Assembly (NCBI RefSeq): GCF_900142125.1
Contig: NZ_FQZT01000019.1
Coordinates: 1-39,446, forward strand
DNA: 39,446 nucleotides
Reading direction: 5' to 3'
From: Malonomonas rubra DSM 5091
GTDB lineage: Bacteria > Desulfobacterota > Desulfuromonadia > Desulfuromonadales > Geopsychrobacteraceae
Below the pieces are notes generated by a model. It was not told where the DNA came from and did not search any database. It saw only the letters and a program-made list of their open reading frames with translations. The translations under genes were made by a program, and so were the position numbers. This document shows positions 27,395 through 36,603 of this stretch, piece by piece. Positions within the stretch are counted from its first letter, which is position 1. Each line of letters starts with the position of its first letter.

Positions 27395-29783
27395 TGGTGA
27401 ACGTGGTGCCTTCGCCCGGCACCGAATCGACGCTGATATCGCCGCCGTGGTTGTCGTGGATGATGAAGTAAGAGACGAAAAGCCCCAGCCCGGTTCCACT
27501 CCCAACCGCTTTGGTGGTAAAAAATGGGTCAAAAATTCGTTTTTTGACCCCCTCCGGCATCCCGGGGCCGCTATCCTGGATGCGGATGATTGCCATTTCT
27601 CCATCCTGCTCTAAATCGATTCCGAAACGCCTTCTCTCCTGCGGAATGTTTGCCAGCGCCATCGCTTGGGTCCCGTTCTTCAGCAGGTTGAAGAACACCT
27701 GCTGGATTTTGCTCGCCTCACAATTGACCTTAGGCATACCTTCACTGTAATGGCGACTGATCTGGATCTGCCGGTAATCGTATTTACGCTGAAAGTCGTA
27801 ATCGTTGGCCAGCAGGTCAAGTGTGTTGTCGAGCAGTTCGGCCAGATCGGTTGGGTGGAAGTCGCTTTGGCCGTCGCGGCTGAAGTTGAGCATGTTTCTG
27901 ACGATCGTGGCTGCACGCTCGCAGGATGTCATCGCATGGTTGATCTTTTCCTCTATGCCGCATGCCGCCAGGTATTTTTCAAAAGCTACGCAATCGAGGG
28001 CAACGTCATCTGCAAGTTGCCGGGATCTCTTGTTCTCTGCAGAAAGTCGATTTTTAATCAGGTGCAGGTTCTGCATGATTGCCGATAGAGGATTGTTGAC
28101 CTCATGTGCCATGCCAGCGGCCAGACCACCGACGGAAAGCATTTTCTCTGATTGCACCAGGGTTTTTTCCAGCATTTTCCGCTCGGTGACATCATCGACC
28201 CGCAAGACGATACTGTGTGGTTCGGGCGAGCCGATCGGATAGGCTGATATCTGCTTGCTGCGGGTAATATCTCCATGCAGATATTCAATCTCCCCGTGGA
28301 AAACACGTTGCTTCTGGCAGGTGGTTTTGATGATCTCGTTCAGGTGCGGCTGCAGAAAGGGGAGCAGCAGAGGCAGCTTTTTGTTCAGTGCATCACTCTG
28401 CGCGATCCCGGTCGAAGCTGCAGCGAACTTGTTCCACTGGGTCACCAGGCCATCCGGACTGATGGTGACCAGAATTGAGGGCATGAAATCGATAACGTTG
28501 CGTAGCTGGTCACGGAACCTGTTCGCTTCCTGCTCGAACCTTTGCCGGTCGGCCAGCATCTGGTTAGCCGATTCTGCCAGCTGGCTGAACTCGGAAAATT
28601 TCTGTGACTGAACGTCGATCGGTTCGCTGTGGCGGGCTGCCCGGGCAAAGAAATCCTGAAAGTTTTCAAACCCCGCACTCATCTGCTTGCCGAGCTGGCG
28701 AGAAAGGAAGAAGCCGAGGAGCAGGAAGAAAGCCAGTGATGCGCCGATTGCTATCATTTTCTTGTTGATAGCAGCTCTTTGCTCGGCCAGCATCAGCGCG
28801 AGTTCATGGTCCAGGTCAGCAACGAAATCGCCGCTGCCGATGTACCATTCCCACTCTGGCAGACCGGTCACGTAGCTGATCTTCGGTTCCGGTCTTTCTC
28901 CGCCCAGCGGTGGCATAACGTAGCGCAGGTAACCGTCACCCTGCTTCGCAATTTTGATCATCTCCTGCACTAGCTTCAAGCCGTTACTGTCTTCGACCTC
29001 GTACATGTTGCGCCCCTTCGCCGGGTAGGCCAGAGAAACGCCATTGAAGTCCGAGAGGAAGATGTAGCTGCCATCTTTAAATTTGATACTTTCGATGCGT
29101 GCAATCATCTCCTGTTGCAGATCGCTGATCAGATCGTCGACATATTCCCCGGTGCCGACAAGCCAGTTAAGGGGAGGGAAGTATTTGATATAGGCGACTT
29201 TGCGGTGGTGACCGGTGCTTCCCGGTTTGGTCCAGGTGTATTCGTAAAAACCTTCACCTGTTGTTTGAGCGATCTTGATCATATCGCGAACGACATATTT
29301 GCCGTTGCTATCCTGAAGTTTTGAGAAATCGCTTCCCTCAAGTTTCGGGTTTGGGGGAAAAAGTTGTTCAATGCCGTCGAGGCGGGTGGCAAAGTAATAA
29401 CCGCGGCCATCGTTGTAAGTAATGGCGCGCAGAGAGCTGCGGATCATCGCCGCGATTTGATCTTCCGTGTGGTCCGATATCGAATCGCGGTAAATTTCTT
29501 CCATGACGGCATGAGCTTCCAAGGTCCGTTGCTTGACCTGCTCACGCATGCGGTTGTCGAGTTGCTGCCGCTCATGGTTGATCATGTCGACAACGTGCTC
29601 AACCCGTTCCCTGAGTTGGTTCATTTGCTGCTGAATGGCTTTGTCTTGCAGGATTTCGGTTTGCTGGACAAGCTCTTGACGGCTGCTGTGCAGCCAGAAC
29701 AGACCGATTGCGAGAATCGAGCAGATGACCCCGACCATGTAGCGATTAAGAAAACTTCGGACTAGACTGTTTTTGCGTAACAT
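27363..29783 (-). CDS. Sensor histidine kinase with two tandem Cache domains
   Basis: This is an 806-residue membrane kinase. TM1 is near 15-32, then a helical stretch. Two sCache_2-like domains lie in tandem: the first with GRGYYFATRLDGIEQLFPP and WLVGTGEYVDD, the second with GSYIFLSDFNGVSLAYP and WEWYIGSGDFVADL. TM2 is near 340-360, followed by a PAS domain. The HisKA phosphoacceptor is in GMAHEVNNPLSAI. The HATPase has RIQDSGPGMP, FDPFFTTK and GTGLGLFVS. No receiver or response regulator is attached or adjacent, so it is an orphan kinase here. The Cache pair resembles the one in the chemoreceptor at 375, which may indicate related ligands. Confidence 0.92.
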   Translation of the reverse strand: MLRKNSLVRSFLNRYMVGVICSILAIGLFWLHSSRQELVQQTEILQDKAIQQQMNQLRERVEHVVDMINHERQQLDNRMREQVKQRTLEAHAVMEEIYRDSISDHTEDQIAAMIRSSLRAITYNDGRGYYFATRLDGIEQLFPPNPKLEGSDFSKLQDSNGKYVVRDMIKIAQTTGEGFYEYTWTKPGSTGHHRKVAYIKYFPPLNWLVGTGEYVDDLISDLQQEMIARIESIKFKDGSYIFLSDFNGVSLAYPAKGRNMYEVEDSNGLKLVQEMIKIAKQGDGYLRYVMPPLGGERPEPKISYVTGLPEWEWYIGSGDFVADLDHELALMLAEQRAAINKKMIAIGASLAFFLLLGFFLSRQLGKQMSAGFENFQDFFARAARHSEPIDVQSQKFSEFSQLAESANQMLADRQRFEQEANRFRDQLRNVIDFMPSILVTISPDGLVTQWNKFAAASTGIAQSDALNKKLPLLLPFLQPHLNEIIKTTCQKQRVFHGEIEYLHGDITRSKQISAYPIGSPEPHSIVLRVDDVTERKMLEKTLVQSEKMLSVGGLAAGMAHEVNNPLSAIMQNLHLIKNRLSAENKRSRQLADDVALDCVAFEKYLAACGIEEKINHAMTSCERAATIVRNMLNFSRDGQSDFHPTDLAELLDNTLDLLANDYDFQRKYDYRQIQISRHYSEGMPKVNCEASKIQQVFFNLLKNGTQAMALANIPQERRRFGIDLEQDGEMAIIRIQDSGPGMPEGVKKRIFDPFFTTKAVGSGTGLGLFVSYFIIHDNHGGDISVDSVPGEGTTFTIKLPLQPPQR

Positions 29784-29871
29784 AAAAAAGCCACAGGTTG
29801 GAAAGACTTCACCCTTAACCTGTAAATAGTAGCCCAGTCGAGAAATTTGTCAATTCTAATCTTTCTGCGCT

Positions 29872-30633
29872 TTAGACTTTTCCGACAGGCGCCAGGTAGA
29901 TGGTGAACTCTTCATCGCCATCAACTTTCAGCAACTCATCCATTTTCTCCTGGTGATAAGCGGCAATAGCGCAACATCCGCAGCCGACCGCTTCACAGGA
30001 AAGATAAAGGTTTTGGCACAGATGCCCGACATCCATCAGGATAACGCGGTGGGCAGCAGTATGATAACGCCACTCACTGCGTGCCGGGACGACGCTCCAG
30101 ATAAAAGTGACTGGTGCAGTTGCGGTAAAGGTTTGATTCAATGTGGCTTGCGTGAGCGCCGCACGCAGTTCTTCCACTTCGATGGCATGTTCCAGCACTA
30201 GCGCGTGGTCGACCGGAAGGTAGCGGTAGATACCCGGTTGCAACCCTTCGACATTGGTGATTGCCAGGTAGGTTTCGAAGGGATGACGACAGCCTGCCGA
30301 AGGGACCGTACGCAAAGCGGTTCCGGGAGAGATAACTCCGCGGCATCCTTGTGTTGACCAGAGCAAAAAGGAGAACTCGGCAAGGGTGAGGCCCGCTTCG
30401 GTGTATCGGCGATGGCTGCGCCTGTTGGTGATCGCGTCGAGCAGGCGGGTCGAAGAGAAGGGCTGCCATTGCTCAGAACTGGGCAACGCGATCATCGTTT
30501 GATCTTGCTGTATCGGTTTCTGCACCGGTGGCGGAGCGATCCCCTGATTCTGGTCGGTCAGATGAAAGTTGAGTTGCAGGCGCAGGTTGTCGCGTAAAAA
30601 CTCCCGATAGTTGCTCAGTTCTGCTTTGTCCAT
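29872..30633 (-). CDS. SagB/ThcOx-family nitroreductase-fold oxidoreductase
   Basis: The product has 253 residues. Typical family stretches are ITNRRSHRRYTEAGLTLAEF, LLWSTQG, RTVPSAGCRHPFETYLAI, GLQPGIYRYLPVDHAL and AAHRVILMDVGHLCQNLYLS, which form the FMN-binding nitroreductase fold. In SagB itself the enzyme oxidises azolines in peptide toxins, but no precursor peptide or cyclodehydratase gene is seen nearby. A stand-alone flavin reductase or dehydrogenase is more likely. The C-terminal half contains a Cys-rich GCGCCAIAA. Transcription is towards the kinase gene at 27363-29783, 88 bases upstream of that gene's start. Confidence 0.88.
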   Translation of the reverse strand: MDKAELSNYREFLRDNLRLQLNFHLTDQNQGIAPPPVQKPIQQDQTMIALPSSEQWQPFSSTRLLDAITNRRSHRRYTEAGLTLAEFSFLLWSTQGCRGVISPGTALRTVPSAGCRHPFETYLAITNVEGLQPGIYRYLPVDHALVLEHAIEVEELRAALTQATLNQTFTATAPVTFIWSVVPARSEWRYHTAAHRVILMDVGHLCQNLYLSCEAVGCGCCAIAAYHQEKMDELLKVDGDEEFTIYLAPVGKV

Positions 30634-30805
30634 GATCTTCTCCCGAGGAAATTTTTGAAATTATAACCGTTGTTGTCTTGATTTTGCAAACGCTCCATAG
30701 TTTTGTACTCATTCTTTTTTCGCCGTTTTGTATCTGTACCCACTGGCGACTTTTTCGCTAAAAGAGAGATAGAATTTAAAAAAGCTTTGGCAACAGGAGC
30801 GGACA

Positions 30806-31498
30806 GTGAAGACAATTGGACTCATCGGGGGCATGAGCTGGGAATCCACGGTTCTCTATTATCAACTTCTCAACGAGGGGGTGCGTCAGCGGTTGGGTGG
30901 CTTGCATTCGGCAAAGATTCTTCTGCACAGCGTCGATTTTGCTGAAATTGAGAATATGCAGGTCAACGGCGAATGGCAGCGGGCTGGCGAATCCCTGGCC
31001 ACTGCCGCTCGGGGGTTACAACAGGTTGGCGCTGATATGGTGTTGATCTGTACCAACCTGATGCACAAAGTCGCACCGATCGTCGAAGCTGCTATCGATG
31101 TGCCGTTATTACATATTGCCGATGCGGCCGGTACCGCCATTGAACAGCAGGGAATTAAAAAGGTTGGCCTGCTTGGCACCCGTTACACCATGGAGGAAGA
31201 TTTTTACCGCGGACGGATTTTCGACAAGTTCGGTATCGAAGTGATAATTCCGGAAGAGGATGAGCGCGACTTGGTCCACCAGGTGATTTTCAATGAACTT
31301 TGCATCGGTAAGTTTGCCGATGCGTCACGTGAGCGTTATCTGCAGATTATCGCTAAACTGGGTGATCGCGGGGCAGAAGGGGTGATTCTCGGTTGCACTG
31401 AAATTCCCCTGCTGGTAAAGCCGGAACATACCGACTTGCCGTTGTTCAATACGGCCGCTTTGCATGTGGAGATGGCGCTGGAAAAAATGCTGGTTTGA
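30806..31498 (+). CDS. Aspartate/glutamate racemase family protein
   Basis: This is a 230-residue, cofactor-independent racemase-fold protein. The N-terminal IGLIGGMSWESTVLYYQLLN is typical of the aspartate racemase (YgeA-like) branch. The two catalytic thiols lie in LICTNLMHK and LGCTEIPLL. It probably interconverts L- and D-aspartate or a related amino acid, possibly for peptidoglycan or D-amino-acid use. The start is a GTG with AGGAG 7 bases upstream. A long perfect-stem terminator follows. Confidence 0.9.
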   Translation: MKTIGLIGGMSWESTVLYYQLLNEGVRQRLGGLHSAKILLHSVDFAEIENMQVNGEWQRAGESLATAARGLQQVGADMVLICTNLMHKVAPIVEAAIDVPLLHIADAAGTAIEQQGIKKVGLLGTRYTMEEDFYRGRIFDKFGIEVIIPEEDERDLVHQVIFNELCIGKFADASRERYLQIIAKLGDRGAEGVILGCTEIPLLVKPEHTDLPLFNTAALHVEMALEKMLV

Positions 31499-31510
31499 AA
31501 AGAGCCTGGC

Positions 31511-31562
31511 TGAAATTTAAAAAAGGGGACCGACACATTTCGGCCCCCTTTTTTAAATTTCA
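31511..31562. terminator. Bidirectional terminator with unusually long stem
   Basis: Two 23-base arms (31511-31533 and 31540-31562) are inverted repeats with a single mismatch and a 6-base loop. The GC core is flanked by A- and T-runs on both sides, so it should stop transcription in both directions. It lies between the convergent racemase and IscU/NifU-type genes. Confidence 0.9.
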
Positions 31563-31572
31563 GTGGGTGTTC

Positions 31573-32022
31573 TCAGGATTCCAGCAAGCTGCGGTCGAGC
31601 AACGAACTTTCCTCCCGCTCCGGTAGCGGCTCTTTATCCGGATCTTCGCGGTTGGCGCGGTACTCGATGACTCCTGCGTGCAGGGCGCTGGCGATCAGGT
31701 TAGAGCAATGTTCCTTCTCTGGCGGCAGACCGCCGAGGGCTTTACTGATATCCTCTGCCCGAAATTCGAGCAGCTCGTCCAGGGTTTTGCCTTTGGCCAT
31801 CACCGACCCCATCGACGAGGTGGCGATGGCGGCACCGCAACCGTAAATCTTGTATTTGACGTCGACGAGGACATCGTTGTCGATCTTCATGAAGATTAGC
31901 ACTGAATCGCCGCAACCGGGGTCGCCGACCTGAATCAGCATTTCAGCGTCTTCGATCCGGCCCATATTGCGTGGGTTCTGGAAATGATCCATGACAATTT
32001 CGTTGTACATCTGGTCACTCAT
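31573..32022 (-). CDS. IscU/NifU-type Fe-S cluster assembly scaffold
   Basis: This 149-residue protein has the three cluster-binding cysteines of the U-type scaffold family: Cys37 in GDPGCGDSV (with the neighbouring Asp), Cys62 in YGCGAAIATSS and Cys106 in LPPEKEHCSNLIA. It would assemble a transient Fe-S cluster from sulfur delivered by a cysteine desulfurase and pass it to target proteins. The NifU C-terminal thioredoxin-like domain is absent; instead there is a short charged tail of about 30 residues. No desulfurase gene is adjacent. The ATG at 32022 has AAGGAGC upstream and is preferred over a longer frame that lacks one. Confidence 0.92.
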   Translation of the reverse strand: MSDQMYNEIVMDHFQNPRNMGRIEDAEMLIQVGDPGCGDSVLIFMKIDNDVLVDVKYKIYGCGAAIATSSMGSVMAKGKTLDELLEFRAEDISKALGGLPPEKEHCSNLIASALHAGVIEYRANREDPDKEPLPEREESSLLDRSLLES

Positions 32023-32119
32023 TTTACCGCTCCTTATCTTTAACCTGTGCATAGGCACAATATGATTTGAACTTTCATGAGTCAATAAATTTTCGCCCTT
32101 CTTGCGACTGGAATTGGTT

Positions 32120-32137
32120 TCGGCACTGGTTGTGCAA
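32120..32137 (+). promoter_or_regulatory. Sigma-54 type -24/-12 promoter of the ANTAR regulator gene
   Basis: The sequence CGGCACTGGTTGTGCA keeps the invariant GG (32122-32123) and GC (32134-32135) with exactly 10 bases between, and matches GGCAC and TGCA of the consensus. A start point near 32147 would leave a leader of about 26 bases that contains the AAGGAGGA ribosome-binding site. Confidence 0.65.
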
Positions 32138-32172
32138 AATTAGCTGTGACGAACGCTCCAAGGAGGAAACGA

Positions 32173-32736
32173 ATGAAATGTGCTCTGGTTGTTGACGAAG
32201 ACGCAAACTTACGTCGGCAGGTTGTGAAAACCCTCGTAGATTGTGGCTTTGATCGGGTTGTTGAGGCTGAAAATACCACGATTGGTGCAGCCCTGGCGAT
32301 TTCGGAAAAGCCGTTGTTGTCGGTTCTTGATCTTTCCCTGACTGCGGAGGATGGAATTTCTGCTGCTGAAAAAATCGGCAGACAAACCACCGGTCCGGTT
32401 GTTTTGTTGGCACCGGCTGGGGAAAGCGAATGCCTGGAGACGGCCTGGGAGGTCGGGATCAGCCAGTTCCTGCTCAAGCCGTTCTGCGAGGAACAGCTGA
32501 AGATCAGCATCGATACGGCAATTCACCAGTTTGTCGAGATGTCGAGCCTGCAGCAGGAAGTGGATAAGTTGCGCGAAACGATCGAATCTCGCAAGAAGAT
32601 CGACCGCGCTAAAGGGGTGTTGATCAATCAGGGGATGAGTGAGCAGGACGCCTATCGCAAGATGCAGAAGTTGGCAATGGATAAGCGCAAAACCTTAAAG
32701 GAGGTCGCGGACGCCATTTTGCTGATGGAAGGTTGA
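32173..32736 (+). CDS. Response regulator with ANTAR RNA-binding output domain
   Basis: The product has 187 residues. The receiver starts ALVVDEDANLRRQ, has its phosphoacceptor Asp in VLDLSLTAEDG and the conserved Lys in FLLKPF. A coiled coil follows, then an ANTAR domain (about 135-187) with DRAKGVLINQGMSEQDAYRK and TLKEVADAILLM. ANTAR regulators bind paired hairpins in nascent leader RNAs and prevent termination, as in AmiR, NasR and EutV. I chose the ATG at 32173, with AGGAGGA 6 bases upstream. The histidine kinase gene directly downstream is convergent with a 6-base gap. A sigma-54-like promoter precedes the gene, which suggests nitrogen- or stress-linked control. Confidence 0.93.
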   Translation: MKCALVVDEDANLRRQVVKTLVDCGFDRVVEAENTTIGAALAISEKPLLSVLDLSLTAEDGISAAEKIGRQTTGPVVLLAPAGESECLETAWEVGISQFLLKPFCEEQLKISIDTAIHQFVEMSSLQQEVDKLRETIESRKKIDRAKGVLINQGMSEQDAYRKMQKLAMDKRKTLKEVADAILLMEG

Positions 32737-32742
32737 ATCGGC

Positions 32743-35283
32743 TTAGTCTGCCGCATCCAGCACTTCACGTACGGTGGTGGCCAACTCCGGCAACGGCAGG
32801 GGTTTGGCCATCACTTTTTTGATGTTCTCCGGTAGTGGTCCCTGCTCCTGCAGATCCGCGCTGTAGCCGGTGCAGAGCAGGACAGGAATTGAAGGGTTCA
32901 GCTGGCGCAATTCGGCTGCCAACTCCTTTCCTGTGATCTCTGGCATGGTCTGGTCAGAAATCAGCAGGGCATACCGATCAGGGTGCTGACGAAGTTCTTC
33001 CAGCGCCCGGCTGCTGTCTTGCATCCCGGTGACCTGGTAGCCCAATTCCTTTAATGTTTCCACAGTGATTTCGGTAATCGCCTCTTCATCATCGACAACC
33101 AGAATTTTTTCCGTTCCAGTTGGCAGATAGATTTCTTCATTGTCATGGTCGGTGGTTTCTACCTGGATGTCGGCCTTCGGCAGGTAAATGTCGAAACGTG
33201 TTCCTTGGCCCGGTGCACTGTTCACGCGGATAAAACCGCGCAGCTCCCGGACGATGCCATGGACGACGGCCAACCCCAGGCCAGTGCCCTGCTCACCTGT
33301 TTTGGTGGTGAAATAAGGATCGAAGATCCGTTCCATGGTTTCACTGTCCATACCACTGCCGGTATCACTGACACTCAGGCAAATAAAATCACCGGGGACG
33401 ACATCGCTCTCAGTAATCTCTTCCCTCCTGACCTGTTGCTGCTTCAGTTCGATTGTCAGCGTTCCTTTGGCGTTGCCGATGGCCTGGGCGGCGTTGGTGC
33501 AGAGGTTCATGATGACCTGATGGATTCGTACCTGGCTGGCTTCGATCCAGCCGCTGTTCGGGTCGACATTACTTTCGATGTTGATCGTTGTCGGGATCGA
33601 TGAACGCAGCATTTTCGAGACTTCCGCCAGCAGCAGGTGTGGTTGGAACAGTTCTTCGCTGGAGGCATCCTTGCGGCTGAAGGTGAGGATCTGTTTGACC
33701 AGGTCGGCTGCCCGGTTGCTCGCTTTCAGGATGCTGTCGAGATCACGTGCCAGACGGCTCCCTTCTTCCTCGCGCATGCGTGCCATGGTGGCGTAGCCGA
33801 TGATGGCGGAAAGGATGTTGTTGAAATCGTGGGCGATGCCGCCGGCCAGAGTACCGATCGCTTCCATCTTCTGCGCCTGGATCAGGTCATCTTCCAGCTC
33901 TTTCTTTTCGGTCACGTCCTGAATGATTTGCACGAAAGAATCTTGTTCTTCGCCACTTTTCTGGATCGGTGCGGCGGTGACCTGGAAAACCCGTTTCAGT
34001 TTTTCGCTGTAAATGGTTTTTTGATAGCTTTCACCACGATCGTAGCACTCGTTCTTGGTGCAGCCCGGGCACCTCTGATTTCTGTGATGGAAGAGCTCGT
34101 AACAGTGTTTACCGATCAGCTCTTGCTCGGATGCCTGGAAAAAGTCATAGACGGCTTTGTTGGCTGCAGTTATCGCCATGTTTTTATCCTGGATGGTGAC
34201 CATGTCAGGGATGGCGTTGAACATGGCAACCCATTCATCACGGGACTTCTGCAGTTCCGCGGAGCGTTCTTTGACGCGTTGTTCCAGCGAACGGTTGAGT
34301 GTGAAAATTTCCTTGAGCAGGTGGTTGAAGTTCGTGTAAAGCAGGACAAAAATAACCAGCAGGAGCAGGCTTGTGGTGGCGAGGACTGTCCAGAAACGGG
34401 CTTTGACGGCTATGTATTCTTCCGAAAGATCGAGTTTAGCAATCAGGTAGCCCGTTGGTTGTTGGTTTAAATCGGGCAGGGCAAGCAGCCGAACCATGGC
34501 GAAATGTTTGTCTTGCGTGTCATGCCATGAGCGCTCAATTTCCCAATCGATATTCGGGTTGCCGACCGGGAATGCATCGGGATCTGCCGCGATGATTGCG
34601 TAGCCAGTGACTTTTTTGATCGGGTACGGAATATTGTATTGCTTTATGTAACGTGCCTTTTCCTCTTCGATCAGGATTGCAGTTGGTGCCTTAAGGCGCT
34701 CCTGAAGCAAATCGACCATTTTGGAAATACCGATGCCCCACTGTACAACGCCGCAGTATTCTCCCTGCCAGTAGACCGGTTGGCTGACATGGTAACCGAG
34801 TCCTACGCCTGAAATCGCATAGGCTGAAACCTGTTTCTTTGTGGTGTTTGCAGCGACGATGTCGGGGCGCATTTCGCCGATATCGTCGCCTGTCAACTCT
34901 GGCCTGTGCACGCGGAGAAACGCGGTGTTGTCCGGTAAGACCCAGGCGAATGACGTAAAATCCGGGGATTCGTTTCTCAAAACATTGAGAAACGGCTTAC
35001 TCACCTGAAGAAGTTTCGCTTTGTCACGTTCGTGAAAGGCCTGCACCATCTGTCGGCGGGCTGGGGAGGTTTCCGTATTGACCAGGCTGCGGATTCTTTT
35101 CTGGTAGCTGGGGTAGATGCCTGTTTCCATGGTCGCTGCAATGTCGCGAGCGCTGGTAATCCGGGCTTCCACCACCCGGTTCAGATCTTTCTGCCCTTGC
35201 TGATAGATAAAGTAGACCAGTGCCGCCCAGATCACCAGAGTGATCGACATGATGCTAAAGATTGCTTTCCACTTAATATTCAT
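32743..35283 (-). CDS. Hybrid sensor histidine kinase (Cache-PAS-HisKA-HATPase-REC)
   Basis: The product has about 846 residues. TM1 is at about 8-24 ([17 protein letters not shown]). A long periplasmic Cache-like sensor has [23 protein letters not shown]2 ([17 protein letters not shown]) is near 300, followed by a coiled coil and a PAS domain with a Cys cluster ([16 protein letters not shown] and NECYDRG). HisKA has His in [14 protein letters not shown], and the HATPase has [10 protein letters not shown] and GTGLGLAVV. The C-terminal receiver has VVDDEE, Asp in [13 protein letters not shown] and Lys in MAKPLPL. The start at 35283 (MNIKWKAIF) gives a normal short cytoplasmic leader before TM1; its ribosome-binding site is weak. 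The kinase is convergent with the ANTAR regulator, a possible but unproven partner. Confidence 0.9.
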   Translation of the reverse strand: MNIKWKAIFSIMSITLVIWAALVYFIYQQGQKDLNRVVEARITSARDIAATMETGIYPSYQKRIRSLVNTETSPARRQMVQAFHERDKAKLLQVSKPFLNVLRNESPDFTSFAWVLPDNTAFLRVHRPELTGDDIGEMRPDIVAANTTKKQVSAYAISGVGLGYHVSQPVYWQGEYCGVVQWGIGISKMVDLLQERLKAPTAILIEEEKARYIKQYNIPYPIKKVTGYAIIAADPDAFPVGNPNIDWEIERSWHDTQDKHFAMVRLLALPDLNQQPTGYLIAKLDLSEEYIAVKARFWTVLATTSLLLLVIFVLLYTNFNHLLKEIFTLNRSLEQRVKERSAELQKSRDEWVAMFNAIPDMVTIQDKNMAITAANKAVYDFFQASEQELIGKHCYELFHHRNQRCPGCTKNECYDRGESYQKTIYSEKLKRVFQVTAAPIQKSGEEQDSFVQIIQDVTEKKELEDDLIQAQKMEAIGTLAGGIAHDFNNILSAIIGYATMARMREEEGSRLARDLDSILKASNRAADLVKQILTFSRKDASSEELFQPHLLLAEVSKMLRSSIPTTINIESNVDPNSGWIEASQVRIHQVIMNLCTNAAQAIGNAKGTLTIELKQQQVRREEITESDVVPGDFICLSVSDTGSGMDSETMERIFDPYFTTKTGEQGTGLGLAVVHGIVRELRGFIRVNSAPGQGTRFDIYLPKADIQVETTDHDNEEIYLPTGTEKILVVDDEEAITEITVETLKELGYQVTGMQDSSRALEELRQHPDRYALLISDQTMPEITGKELAAELRQLNPSIPVLLCTGYSADLQEQGPLPENIKKVMAKPLPLPELATTVREVLDAAD

Positions 35284-35384
35284 TGAAGCGAACCCTGTTT
35301 TTTTAGAGAGCGGCAATTTGAAAATATTAACACTTTGTCGTGAGGTTGTCAGAATTTTTTTCTTTATCAAACCTGCTATTCTTA

Positions 35385-35408
35385 TTGGTCATAGCTTTGG
35401 TCATAGCT
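35385..35408 (+). repeat. Exact 12-base tandem repeat upstream of the ornithine cyclodeaminase gene
   Basis: TTGGTCATAGCT occurs twice in immediate succession, ending 25 bases before the start codon. Position and spacing would suit a regulator-binding site or a promoter-spacer duplication; the unit itself is not a palindrome. Confidence 0.6.
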
Positions 35409-35433
35409 GAAAACAATAAACAAGGAGCCGACC

Positions 35434-36528
35434 ATGGAACCGATCATCCCCGGATATATTCCCCCCGACTTTTCTCTGCCGGAACTGGCGTCAGCCCCAG
35501 TGGTGAAAACGGCCCCCGCGCCGAAAGATGGAGTTGTCCCCGCAAACTATCATGGCACGTCCAATTATCCGGAGTATTTGCACCTGGGAGGCGGTGATTG
35601 GCTGCTGGCTTCAGAGAGCCGAATGGATTCGGTGCTGGTGCTGAAAGATCGGCAGGTCGATGTGGTCGAGGCGCGCCGGGTGAAGCAGGGCGATGAGGTT
35701 GTCATCGGCCGGACCGAGGACGGTGAAGAGGGCATTTACGTTCACACCACCGGTTTCGAACCGCCGTCGATGGCAGAAGGGGATAAGTTTGCCTTCCGCA
35801 CCCGTGGCACCCGCGAGACACCCTTTTCCCGCAGCTACGACGATCTTTACCATGTGCTGCGGCACGATCGTGACCACGGCTACATCACCTGGGTTCTGGG
35901 ACCAGCGGTCGCTTTCGACAAGGATAGTCGCGATGCCATGCAGGGCCTGATTGAGAGCGGCTACTGCCATTCACTACTGGCCGGTAACGCGCTGGCGACC
36001 CACGATCTGGAAGCGGCCTATTTTCGCACCGGTTTGGGACAGGATATTTACACCCAGCATTTGAAACCGATGGGGCATTACAACCACCTCGACATCATCA
36101 ATGAGGTGCGTAAGGCGGGATCGATCAAGCAGGCGATCAGCGACCTGCAACTGAAAGACGGCATAATCTACGCTTGTGAAAAAGAGAAGGTGCCGTACGT
36201 GTTGGCCGGGTCGATTCGCGACGACGGGCCGTTGCCGGAAGTCATTTCCGATGTCTACGCCGCACAGGATGCGATGCGCACCCACGCTCGCAAAACGACC
36301 ACGGTGATCGCGCTGGCAACCCAGCTGCACTCGATCGCATTCGGCAACATGGTGCCGAGCTACCGGGTGATGGATGATGGCAGCGTGCGGCCGGTTTTTT
36401 TCTACATTGTCGACATGACTGAGTTTTCGGCCGACAAACTGGCGAATCGGGGCTCGGCGCAGGCGGTCGCAATACTGACTAACGCACAGGATTTCATGAT
36501 GAATCTCTGGAATAACTTGAAGAAATAG
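35434..36528 (+). CDS. Archaeal-type ornithine cyclodeaminase (TIGR00300/ArgZ C-terminal-like)
   Basis: The product has 364 residues. The C-terminal two thirds carries GHYNHLDIINEVRKAGSI, LAGSIRDDGPLPEVISD and LATQLHSIAFGNMVPSY, typical of the LOR/SDH-related family that includes archaeal ornithine cyclodeaminase and the C-terminal half of ArgZ/AgrE. These enzymes use NAD+ to turn ornithine into proline with loss of ammonia. The N-terminal ~100 residues are short compared with full-length relatives, and no arginine-dihydrolase domain is evident. AAGGAG precedes the ATG by 7 bases. The arginase gene follows and would supply ornithine, which strengthens the call. Confidence 0.75.
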   Translation: MEPIIPGYIPPDFSLPELASAPVVKTAPAPKDGVVPANYHGTSNYPEYLHLGGGDWLLASESRMDSVLVLKDRQVDVVEARRVKQGDEVVIGRTEDGEEGIYVHTTGFEPPSMAEGDKFAFRTRGTRETPFSRSYDDLYHVLRHDRDHGYITWVLGPAVAFDKDSRDAMQGLIESGYCHSLLAGNALATHDLEAAYFRTGLGQDIYTQHLKPMGHYNHLDIINEVRKAGSIKQAISDLQLKDGIIYACEKEKVPYVLAGSIRDDGPLPEVISDVYAAQDAMRTHARKTTTVIALATQLHSIAFGNMVPSYRVMDDGSVRPVFFYIVDMTEFSADKLANRGSAQAVAILTNAQDFMMNLWNNLKK

Positions 36529-36529
36529 T

Positions 36530-36602
36530 TCCCTCCCCCTTGAAGGGGGGGGTAGGGTGGGGGTGATGTTTCGGAAACCTTACCCCGCCCTCAAGGGGAG
36601 GG
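36530..36602. repeat. GC-rich palindromic intergenic element
   Basis: The two ends are inverted repeats of about 26 bases with a few mismatches (TCCCTCCCCCTTGA on the left, TCAAGGGGAGGGGA on the right) around a small TTTCGGAAA hairpin. The runs of G and C and the AGGGTGGGGGTGA core look like repeat elements scattered between genes in many bacterial genomes. Its right arm reaches the arginase start codon and contains its only purine-rich ribosome-binding stretch. Confidence 0.7.
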
Positions 36603-36603
36603 G

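Noticed and set aside
29872-30633. A peptide-toxin (SagB-type) biosynthesis cluster
   Set aside because: No precursor peptide, cyclodehydratase or exporter gene is adjacent; only the oxidoreductase is present.
30744-30759. Possible sigma-54 site upstream of the racemase gene (TGGCGACTTTTTCGCT)
   Set aside because: GG-N10-GC spacing is present but the -24 and -12 boxes match the consensus poorly, so it may be chance.
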